This document shows positions 1-5,901 of a stretch of DNA of 64,000 nucleotides, piece after piece (positions within the stretch are counted from its first letter, which is position 1; every line of letters starts with the position of its first letter). The stretch is from CAZCPB01 sp044223975 (GTDB lineage: Bacteria > Planctomycetota > Phycisphaerae > Phycisphaerales > UBA1924): contig JBGALI010000006.1 of NCBI GenBank assembly GCA_044223975.1, positions 62,001 to 126,000 of the forward strand, written 5' to 3'. The notes under the pieces were generated by a model. That model did no database searches and had not been told where the DNA came from. It saw only the letters and a program-made list of their open reading frames with translations. A program made the position numbers and the translations under genes.

Positions 1-1
1 C

Positions 2-334
2 GGCAAGCAGCCCGGCCTTGCCGCGGCTCTGCGTTCGCGCACGCCCGAGTACCACTCCCCGTTCGTGGTGCCGCGCAGTGAGGCCGACCGCGAGGGGCTG
101 CTGCAGGACCCCAAGGCCAAGGCCCAGGCCAGCAAGATGCCCGAGTTCACCATCACGTCGATCGTGTCGGGCGCTCAGACGATCGCGTTCATCAACGGCA
201 AGGGCCACCGCGCCGGCGACGAGATCGACGGCGGCTGGACCATCACCGAGATCGACGCGACCAACCGCCAGGCGACGCTGAAGCATCCCGAGCACGGGAC
301 GCTGATCCTCAAGATCAAAACGGATCTTGAGTGA
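2..334 (+). CDS. GspB/GspC-like secretion protein, C-terminal part
   Basis: The last 110 residues of a gene that starts before the window. The visible end has the pattern FTITSIVSG, AFINGKGHRAGDEIDGGW, ITEID and ATLKHPEHGTLIL. This small beta-rich module (hydrophobic strand, INGK, GD.I.G, I..I, V.L...G) is typical of the periplasmic C-terminal region of type II secretion GspB/GspC (PulC HR-type) proteins, which contact the secretin. The pseudopilin downstream on the other strand agrees with a type II secretion or type IV pilus theme, but the N-terminal membrane segment is not visible, so the assignment is by resemblance only. The stop is TGA at 332-334. Confidence 0.5.
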   Translation, partial: GKQPGLAAALRSRTPEYHSPFVVPRSEADREGLLQDPKAKAQASKMPEFTITSIVSGAQTIAFINGKGHRAGDEIDGGWTITEIDATNRQATLKHPEHGTLILKIKTDLE

Positions 335-335
335 C

Positions 336-446
336 GTGCCACGACGGTCCGGTTTCTCCGGGCGGTCGTGCGAATGACTGACGGCGGTAAGACCTGAACA
401 GCATCGCCACGACTCTGCCCAAGGCGGCTGAATTGTGGCACGATGT
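336..446. repeat. paired imperfect palindromes, copy 1
   Basis: Two hairpin-forming modules lie between genes. Module A (336-371) begins GTGCCACGACGG and ends GCGGTCGTGC. Module B (about 410-445) begins CCACGACTCTGCC and ends TTGTGGCACG. Each folds on itself with a few mismatches. Both modules recur at 3170-3257 in reversed order with about 81 percent identity (7 differences in 36 bases each). Confidence 0.5.
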
Positions 447-450
447 TCCA

Positions 451-484
451 ACAAGAAGGCCCGCCGGACTTCTCCGACGGGCCT
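451..484 (-). terminator. terminator of the pseudopilin gene
   Basis: GGCCCGCCGG (458-467) pairs with CCGACGGGCC (474-483) around a six-base loop, with one mismatch. Read on the minus strand, the stem is followed by TTCTTGTT, as for an intrinsic terminator of the gene whose stop lies at 541. Confidence 0.65.
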
Positions 485-540
485 CGTGATCAACTCAGGT
501 TGTCGGTCTCATCCGAGCCCGGGCCTCGGTGCGTGAGACA

Positions 541-1545
541 TCAGTCGAGGAAGGCGGTCATGTTGGTGCCGTCGTATTCCGCGATGGGGCGGAGGTACGC
601 GGTGCTGTTCTGGCCGGCCTTGTTGTCCTTGTAGACGCCGCCCCAGCCACCCGAATCCTTTGTGGCGGAGGTGGAGGCGGTGGCATCGTCGACGCCGGTG
701 TCGTCCTTCTCGTTCTGGAAGAGGTTGTCGTTCTTGGTCTTGGAGCCGGCGGGAAGGCCGGTGAAGGTGAACTGGACGCCGTCGGGGTCGGCCTTGGTCT
801 GGAAGTCGACGTGGGCATCGTTGAAGCCGACGTTGCCTTCCCAGGTCGTGCGGGCGCCGTGAATCAGGAGGGTGTAGGACTGGTCGCCGGCCCAGTAGCT
901 GGGGGCCTTGAGCTGCCAGCCGGTCTTGGCTTCACCGGTGTAGGCCGGGCCGCGGTTGCCCATGATGGCCTCGGTCGCGGAGAAGGTGTTGGACCACTTG
1001 TTCTTCTGCTTTCCGTAGGGCGGGCTGTGGGCGTACGAGCAGCCGCCGGTGCCCTTGTCGGGGCCGGAGTTGATCTTCTTATCGGCTGGAGTGGCGCGGA
1101 AGGCCGGGTCCCAGAGGGCCAGGCTCTTGTCGGTGGCATCAGCGTTCTTGGGGGAGTTGAACTCGTAGTTGGAGTACTGGCTGATGGCGCCGTTGGCCTC
1201 GGCGGGGCTGACGAGGATATCCGTCGGGACCGAGCCGTTGAAGATCATCAGCGACATGATGTGCCGGGTGATGTCCTGATTGACGGCCTTGACCGGGTCG
1301 GCATCGTCCTTGATCGTGTTGCCGTTCTTGTCCAGGGTGCTGGGCAAGGGGTAGTTGTCGCTGTTGTTGTTGGCCCAGATGGTCATGGCCTGGACAACGC
1401 CGCGGACCTGGCTGCTGTCCTTGATCTGGCGGGCCGCAGCGCGGGCCTTGCCAAGGGCGGGCAGCAGGATGCCGATCAGGAGCGCGATAATCGCGATCAC
1501 GACCAGCAGCTCGATGAGCGTAAAGCCTGAACGACGCAGTTTCAT
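541..1545 (-). CDS. prepilin-type N-terminal cleavage/methylation protein (pseudopilin)
   Basis: 334 residues. It starts MKLRRSGFTLIELLVVIAI, the classic type III signal: a short basic leader, cleavage after Gly7, N-methylated Phe8, Glu at +5 and a hydrophobic helix to about residue 28. A prepilin peptidase would process it for assembly in a type II secretion pseudopilus or type IV pilus. The globular part is Asn/Ser/Gly rich and contains VGFNDAHVDFQ, like the DGHV motif of the large planctomycete DUF1559-type pseudopilin families. The ATG at 1545 follows GGAGCAACAC, a good ribosome site. Reading continues open upstream, but that stretch has no family character. The substrate or partner is unknown. 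Confidence 0.85.
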   Translation of the reverse strand: MKLRRSGFTLIELLVVIAIIALLIGILLPALGKARAAARQIKDSSQVRGVVQAMTIWANNNSDNYPLPSTLDKNGNTIKDDADPVKAVNQDITRHIMSLMIFNGSVPTDILVSPAEANGAISQYSNYEFNSPKNADATDKSLALWDPAFRATPADKKINSGPDKGTGGCSYAHSPPYGKQKNKWSNTFSATEAIMGNRGPAYTGEAKTGWQLKAPSYWAGDQSYTLLIHGARTTWEGNVGFNDAHVDFQTKADPDGVQFTFTGLPAGSKTKNDNLFQNEKDDTGVDDATASTSATKDSGGWGGVYKDNKAGQNSTAYLRPIAEYDGTNMTAFLD

Positions 1546-2043
1546 GTGTTGCTCCGATTCTGAGGCCCCGCGCCGACACCGGCGCGATGGGCTTCGAATT
1601 CCCGACGACCAGTTGTTCCCACGAGATGGGAGTCGTTGCTCATGCCCGGGCGCCCGAAACGTCGACCCCAACCCCACGGGAGGTGATCGAAGAAACGCTG
1701 CGCAAGTGCCGAGACGCTCCGCCGCCGAAGATTCCGCCGCACTCAAGCCCGCCACCCTCCCGGTCGGTCGTCTTTGCCGGGAAAACAGCGCGTTGAGCCG
1801 CCAAATTGTCGGCAGGCGTGAGGCCCCGATCGGAGGGGCATGAGAAGGCGGCCGAAACCGGCCGCGATCAGAACATTCACCGCGAATACCGCCGAAGCGT
1901 CGCCCGCGGCCTGCCAAGGAGTCCAACCCAGGATGTCGAGGACAAGAACAGAATACACGAATCTGTTCGGGGGTCAAGTGAGGCGGGTTCCGGGGTTGTG
2001 TTGAAATCGGGATCGAACCCCCTGAACGTATGCCGTACTTTGG
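1546..2043. other. gene-poor stretch upstream of the pseudopilin
   Basis: About 500 bases without a convincing gene. The open frames here are low-complexity and lack ribosome sites. It holds the predicted minus-strand promoter at 1950-1977, leaving a leader of about 400 bases before the pseudopilin start, and ends at the octamer array. Confidence 0.5.
1950..1977 (-). promoter_or_regulatory. predicted sigma70-type promoter
   Basis: On the minus strand TTGACC (1972-1977) and TATTCT (1950-1955) are separated by 16 bases, close to the sigma70 consensus and unusual in this GC-rich sequence. It points toward the pseudopilin gene. Confidence 0.4.
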
Positions 2044-2123
2044 GGTGAGACGGTGAGACGGTGAGACGGTGAGACGGTGAGACGGTGAGACGGTGAGACG
2101 GTGAGACGGTGAGACGGTGAGAC
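2044..2123. repeat. octamer tandem array GGTGAGAC x10
   Basis: Ten perfect head-to-tail copies of GGTGAGAC (80 bases). The same octamer appears in inverted orientation at 2613-2652, on the other side of the four-helix-bundle gene. Perfect copies imply recent expansion or strong homogenisation. Confidence 0.95.
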
Positions 2124-2197
2124 CGGTGATGGTAGAGTGCGCTGGGCGTGGGGGGACCGCGGGGGCCTGACATGCTCACGATGGGAAAGGAAGCACG

Positions 2198-2602
2198 ATG
2201 CCGGAGGAGGCTCCCGCTCGCACAATCCGCTCTCACCGCGACCTTGATGTGTACCGCGATTCGGTGGACGCCGCCATGCAGATCGTCAGGCTCACACGCA
2301 CCTTCCCACCCGAAGAGGTGTACTCGCTTACGAGCCAGATGCTGCGGTCTTCCCGTTCGGTCGCGGCGAACTTCGTCGAGGCGTGGAGAAAGCGAAGATA
2401 CGAGGGCGCGTTCGTCAGCAAGCTGTCGGATGCTGAATCTGAAGCCGCGGAAACGCAGGTGCATATCGAGTTCGCCGTCAAGTGCGGGTACCTCGCCCGC
2501 GACGAAGGCGCGGCACTCTACAAACGGTACGAACGCCTGATCCGTTCCCTGGTGGGCATGATCCGGCACACCGATCGATGGCTGATCCGGGCACCCCGCT
2601 GA
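2198..2602 (+). CDS. four helix bundle protein (23S rRNA intervening-sequence protein family)
   Basis: 134 residues. IRSHRDLDVYRDSVDAAM at the start, LTSQMLRSSRSVAANFVEA in the middle and the following amphipathic helices match the small TIGR02436/PF05635 four-helix-bundle family. That family was first seen in intervening sequences of 23S rRNA genes and is related in fold to the Avd accessory protein of diversity-generating retroelements. Members form pentameric barrels with a basic surface, and no enzymatic activity is established. The ATG at 2198 follows AAGGAAGCACG, a good ribosome site; a TAGAGT at 2132-2137 may be its -10 box. The gene is enclosed by inverted arrays of the octamer GGTGAGAC, which suggests a cassette. 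No reverse transcriptase or recombinase is near it. Confidence 0.88.
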   Translation: MPEEAPARTIRSHRDLDVYRDSVDAAMQIVRLTRTFPPEEVYSLTSQMLRSSRSVAANFVEAWRKRRYEGAFVSKLSDAESEAAETQVHIEFAVKCGYLARDEGAALYKRYERLIRSLVGMIRHTDRWLIRAPR

Positions 2603-2612
2603 TGATGGCCCC

Positions 2613-2652
2613 GTCTCACCGTCTCACCGTCTCACCGTCTCATCTTCTCACC
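2613..2652. repeat. octamer array GTCTCACC, inverted copy
   Basis: Three perfect GTCTCACC units (2613-2636) followed by two degenerate ones, GTCTCATC and TTCTCACC. This is the reverse complement of the array at 2044-2123. It ends 18 bases before the ridA start, so it occupies that gene's promoter region. Confidence 0.93.
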
Positions 2653-2659
2653 TCCACCC

Positions 2660-2665
2660 TACCCT
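2660..2665 (+). promoter_or_regulatory. putative -10 box for leaderless ridA
   Basis: TACCCT lies five bases before the ATG at 2671 and there is no Shine-Dalgarno site. This fits the recurrent TAnnnT-to-start spacing seen at other genes here. Confidence 0.35.
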
Positions 2666-2670
2666 CCCCC

Positions 2671-3129
2671 ATGACCCCAGAAGCCAAGCTCGCCTCCCTC
2701 GGCCTGACTCTCCCCGACCCTCCCAAGCCCGTTGCGGCGTACGTGCCGTGGACGCGGACGGGGAACCTGATTTATGTCGCGGGACAGATCCCGTTTTCCG
2801 GCGGGCAGTTGATGTTCAAGGGAAGCATCCCCAACGAGGTGAGCCTCGAGCAGGGGATCCAGTGTGCGCGGCAGTGCGCGCTGAACGGGCTGGCGATCGT
2901 GCGTGCCGCGGCGGGGAGCCTGGACAAGGTGAGGAAGATCGTCCGGCTCGGCGTCTTCGTAGCTTCGGAGCACGGGTTCTACGACCAGCCCAAGGTCGCT
3001 AACGGCGCCAGCGAGCTGATGGTCGAACTCTTCGGCGATGCGGGCCGGCACGCCCGCGCCGCGGTGGGCTCGATCGCCCTGCCGCTGGGGGCGCCGGTTG
3101 AAGTTGAGATGCTCGTCGAGGTGGCGTGA
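2671..3129 (+). CDS. RidA family protein (enamine/imine deaminase)
   Basis: 152 residues, the size of the YjgF/YER057c/UK114 family. RidA proteins hydrolyse reactive enamine/imine intermediates such as 2-aminoacrylate formed by pyridoxal-phosphate enzymes. Visible family features are GNLIYVAGQIPFSGG near residue 32, the long central helix from QGIQCARQCALNGLAIVRA, and the C-terminal ARAAVGSIALPLGAPVEVEM, in which an Arg normally binds the substrate carboxylate. This long subtype (about 150 residues with LGLTLPDPPKPVAAYVP) is the one often called the endoribonuclease L-PSP-like group. The ATG was chosen because the family N-terminus begins there; the octamer array sits immediately upstream. 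Confidence 0.9.
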   Translation: MTPEAKLASLGLTLPDPPKPVAAYVPWTRTGNLIYVAGQIPFSGGQLMFKGSIPNEVSLEQGIQCARQCALNGLAIVRAAAGSLDKVRKIVRLGVFVASEHGFYDQPKVANGASELMVELFGDAGRHARAAVGSIALPLGAPVEVEMLVEVA

Positions 3130-3462
3130 CGCGTGCCCCGTCGGAGGGCGGTGTTGAAAGTCTTGCAGCAATCTCCACGACTCTGCCGAGGACGGCAGGA
3201 TCGTGGGACGTTTGTTGAGTGCCACGGCTGTCCCGTTCCTCCGAACCGTCGTGCTCGCGACGTGCGGCGATACAGAGCCCCTGGCGGGCCCCCCTGTGCA
3301 TCATGTAAGAGCATGGTGCGCATTGGTTTATGTGCTTAGGGGAAGAATGCTTGATCTGATTCCAAGGCGCGTCGGCAGGGGTGCGTCAACCTAAAATCAG
3401 GCGTTGGAGTCACCCAGAGTCGGACGGCTCCACACAAGGCATTCGGGGAAAGGAGTTCCGTC
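3130..3462. other. intergenic region with hairpin repeats
   Basis: 333 bases with no gene. It contains the second copy of the palindromic modules (3170-3257). Its right end carries the ribosome site AAGGAG of the next gene. No clear promoter was recognised. Confidence 0.5.
3170..3257. repeat. paired imperfect palindromes, copy 2
   Basis: Module B (starting CCACGACTCTGCC near 3174, with GGCAGGATCGTGG as the other arm) is followed by module A (about 3221-3256, GTGCCACGGC to CCGTCGTGC). These are the same two modules as at 336-446, in the opposite order. Confidence 0.5.
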
Positions 3463-3912
3463 ATGGAAACCAAACCCGTTGAAGTGAAGAAGGACGAACT
3501 GAAGAAGGTGGCCGGAGCCGACCTGCCGAAGGCCAAGGTGGCCGGGTGGACCAACCCGGTGAAGCCCAATGCCGCGGCGGTGCCGGTGGCGGATATTCCG
3601 CTGAAGGAAGCCGCCGGGGGCGCCATGGGGCACACCAAGGTGATGGGATGGACCAACCCGCAGAAGCCCGACGCCGTCGCGATCCCGCAGGGCGCGGCTG
3701 ATCTCAAGCAGGTCACGGGGGGCGGCATGGGGCACACCAAAGTGATGGGATGGACCAACCCGCAGAAGCCCGACGGCGCGGTGATCCCGCAGGGTGAGGC
3801 CGACCTGAAGGCCGCGGTGGGGGGCGTGGGCAACGCGCGAGCGCCGGTGACGGGATGGACGACCCCGCACAAGGCCGATCAGATCGGCATCCCGACCTCT
3901 GAGTCGCCGTAG
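3463..3912 (+). CDS. four-repeat protein with double-glycine-like motifs, function unknown
   Basis: 149 residues, soluble, no signal peptide, no Cys. It is built of four units with a period of 34-35 residues. Each unit has a segment like (D/E)LKxVxGG followed by GHTKVMGWTNPQKPD and A(I/V)PQG. The invariant Trp are at 29, 63, 97 and 132. The GG-type sites end at residues 19 (GA), 53, 87 and 121, with Leu at -7 and usually Val or Ala at -4, as in double-glycine leader peptides of bacteriocin-type precursors. The first unit, DELKKVAGA at residues 11-19, matches that leader pattern best. No C39 peptidase/transporter or modifying enzyme lies nearby, so a multi-core peptide precursor is only a hypothesis; a structural repeat protein is equally possible. 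The ATG follows a strong AAGGAG site. Confidence 0.75.
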   Translation: METKPVEVKKDELKKVAGADLPKAKVAGWTNPVKPNAAAVPVADIPLKEAAGGAMGHTKVMGWTNPQKPDAVAIPQGAADLKQVTGGGMGHTKVMGWTNPQKPDGAVIPQGEADLKAAVGGVGNARAPVTGWTTPHKADQIGIPTSESP

Positions 3913-4763
3913 GCCGTCGCGCGGACGTTTCGTGGGGGAACTTCGATTGTCGAATGCCGCGGCCTTGCCTGTTCACCGGGCGAGGCCGCGGCTTTTCTGT
4001 TGGGCAAGAACGGTTCGATCAACTGCCCCAGGTACGTCCTGGCGGTGGGGCGGTCCAGGCCGAAGCTCGCCGGCTCGTGATCGGGGCAGCGGTAGGTTCC
4101 GAACAGGATGTCCATGAGCGGCGAGATGTTGGCGTAGTTGCCGGCATTGCGGTCGCGATCGTGGTGCCAGTGATGAAGTTCGGGCGCGCCCACGAGCACG
4201 CGCAGGGGACCGATGGGGAGGCGCACGTTGGAGTGGATGTAGATGGCCCAGATGCCGCGGAAGGCGATGAGGCCGGCGAGCGTCTCGAGGGGGAAGCCGA
4301 GGAGGAAGGCGGGCAGGTTGATGAGTGACATGGTGTAGACGGTGTCGATCGGGTGTTCGCGGTGAGCGGCGAGCCAGTCGAGATGCTCGGCGCTGTGGTG
4401 GACGGAGTGGAAGCGCCAGAGAAGGGGGATGCGGTGCTGGAGGCGGTGGCCCCAGTAGACGCAGAGGTCGCTCAGGAAGACGACCTCGATCGCCTGGAGC
4501 CACCACGGCTGCGCCGCGACGGTGGCGCGGAACCCGGCGGGAACGGCCAGGTCGAGCCAGCCCGCCAGACGCGCGAGGAGCCAGAGGACCATGCCGTTCC
4601 ACACGAGGTACTGGCCGAGGAAGAAGCAGAGGTCGGTGAGCCACGCGGGTCGGAAGAGCTTCTGGCCGGCCTTGGCGGGGAAGGCACGTTCCAGGGGGAT
4701 GAAGACAAGACAGAGGAACAGGAACGAGAGCCCGCACGAGAGCACGATGGCTTGGGCGGTCAT
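3879..4763 (-). CDS. sterol desaturase / fatty acid hydroxylase family protein
   Basis: 294 residues, integral membrane. The di-iron histidine boxes of the superfamily are present: HRLQH (106-110), HSVHH (119-123) with H134/H137, and HHWHH (197-201). Hydrophobic segments lie at about 5-25, 45-68, 88-103 and 145-178. Such enzymes hydroxylate or desaturate sterols, carotenoids or fatty acids with O2; the substrate cannot be read from the sequence. The family core ends near residue 250. The final 40 residues are basic, unlike the family, and are encoded across the convergent neighbour's terminator and its last 34 coding bases, so the tail may be a run-on. Confidence 0.85.
   Translation of the reverse strand: MTAQAIVLSCGLSFLFLCLVFIPLERAFPAKAGQKLFRPAWLTDLCFFLGQYLVWNGMVLWLLARLAGWLDLAVPAGFRATVAAQPWWLQAIEVVFLSDLCVYWGHRLQHRIPLLWRFHSVHHSAEHLDWLAAHREHPIDTVYTMSLINLPAFLLGFPLETLAGLIAFRGIWAIYIHSNVRLPIGPLRVLVGAPELHHWHHDRDRNAGNYANISPLMDILFGTYRCPDHEPASFGLDRPTARTYLGQLIEPFLPNRKAAASPGEQARPRHSTIEVPPRNVRATAYGDSEVGMPI
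3956..4001 (+). terminator. terminator of the repeat protein gene
   Basis: GCCGCGGCCT (3956-3965) pairs perfectly with AGGCCGCGGC (3983-3992), then TTTTCTGTT. It is a good plus-strand terminator and lies inside the 3' coding end of the convergent desaturase gene. Confidence 0.75.
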
Positions 4764-4776
4764 GGCTCAGGGTCCG

Positions 4777-5115
4777 TTACTTCGGGCTGGCCGGCGGCGG
4801 TGGGGGCGGGGCCGGAGGTGAGAATTGCAGGTCCGTGGGGTCGGCGATCCGGGCGGACTTGCTGCCGCCCATCACCGGGCGAGGCTTGGGCTCAGTCTTT
4901 TTCGCGGTGCCCCTCTCGAACGGTGGTGGTGGAGGGAAGACCTCTGCGGATTTTGAGCCGGGGAGGACGGTGTCGGAGGGCGCGGCCGCGGCTTCGACGG
5001 ATGGCCAGTCCGTGCTTGGCGAAGCGGTGGACCCTCGGTAGATGACGTAAGTGCTCACCAGCATGGCGGAGAAGGCGATGGCGGTGATTCGAAGGAACAG
5101 TTTCCGGCGGTTCAT
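4777..5115 (-). CDS. small membrane-anchored proline-rich protein
   Basis: 112 residues of unknown function. MNRRKLFLRI is followed by one hydrophobic segment (about residues 8-24). The C-terminal part is Pro/Ala/Ser/Lys rich, with EVFPPPPPFERG in the middle and a PPAPPPPPPASP end. The topology suggests a signal anchor with a disordered periplasmic tail. The ATG at 5115 sits 13 bases after AAGG. It lies just upstream of the desaturase gene with a 13-base gap, so the two are probably co-transcribed. Confidence 0.6.
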   Translation of the reverse strand: MNRRKLFLRITAIAFSAMLVSTYVIYRGSTASPSTDWPSVEAAAAPSDTVLPGSKSAEVFPPPPPFERGTAKKTEPKPRPVMGGSKSARIADPTDLQFSPPAPPPPPPASPK

Positions 5116-5238
5116 GGTGATCACTTTACCTTGCGGGGGCTGACCACGAGGTAACACCTTCGCAACATACGGAAGCGGCGTCCGGTGGGTTGCGAGCAGA
5201 GAGCGAGTGGCGGGTTTGAGTTTAAGCGGCGGAGTCCC

Positions 5239-5895
5239 TCAGGGCAGCACGCCGAACAAGAAGAGCGCGACAAGCACTGCGAAAGTGATTGCCGAGCCGA
5301 CGACGACGGGAATCCAATGTCGTTGTCGCAGCGGCAATACGCGGCCTTGGGCGATGCTTTCGAGCGCCTCGTGAAGATCATCAGCGGTCGGTGTGCGTGC
5401 GAGGATGACAAACCGTCCCCGCGTCGTGTGGATCGTGAGGGGTGTGCCGTTTCGCCGAAGGAACGATCGTTTTACCCAATGGTGGATTGGTATGAATCTC
5501 GGCTCAATCGTCAGGATTTCGTCGAACGAACAAACAACGCGAGCGGCTGGGCGCTCCGGCAAGAATCGCGAGTACGGTCGAATGTGTTCAAAAACAACGC
5601 GGTGTTCTTCGAAATCGATCGTGATGCGTTGTCGCGCGTCGGGCCAGTACCAGAGGGTCAGGCCGATCACGATCGGGATGAATACGAGAACAGTGGCGCC
5701 GATCAGGAGCCATGCCACCTTGTCACCGCGCAAGACGCCGACGACTCCGCCGAAAAGTCCCGCGGCACAGGCACACCACATGAAGCAGGCTTGAATGAGC
5801 AGCCACGCTGTGTCAGCGGAGTCTACGGGAGTGTTCCGCCATTCGATGGGCGGACACGTCTCGCCGTATTCTGACTTGTTGCCCGGCTGAGGCAT
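5239..5895 (-). CDS. membrane protein of unknown function
   Basis: 218 residues. Hydrophobic segments lie at about 30-52 and 60-84, with another at the C-terminus (about 196-216). The intervening 100 residues form a soluble beta-rich domain (RITIDFEEHRVVFEHIRPY, CSFDEILTIEPRFI, LTIHTTRGRFVILARTPT) that resembles membrane-associated PH-like domains, in which short strands follow two N-terminal helices. No family was recognised. It starts six bases before the stop of putA on the same strand, so it is the downstream gene of that unit. Confidence 0.65.
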   Translation of the reverse strand: MPQPGNKSEYGETCPPIEWRNTPVDSADTAWLLIQACFMWCACAAGLFGGVVGVLRGDKVAWLLIGATVLVFIPIVIGLTLWYWPDARQRITIDFEEHRVVFEHIRPYSRFLPERPAARVVCSFDEILTIEPRFIPIHHWVKRSFLRRNGTPLTIHTTRGRFVILARTPTADDLHEALESIAQGRVLPLRQRHWIPVVVGSAITFAVLVALFLFGVLP

Positions 5896-5901
5896 TTTCT
5901 C

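Noticed and set aside
1743..1958. Small minus-strand gene of 71 codons
   Set aside because: Its start overlaps the predicted -10 box at 1950-1955 and no ribosome site or family match was seen.
1877..2569. Protein containing repeated RLTVSPSH
   Set aside because: The repeat is just the translation of the octamer array (24 bases give 8 residues); the rest is antisense to the four-helix-bundle gene.
2044..2652. CRISPR array
   Set aside because: Units of 8 bases directly abut each other with no spacers, and no cas genes are near.
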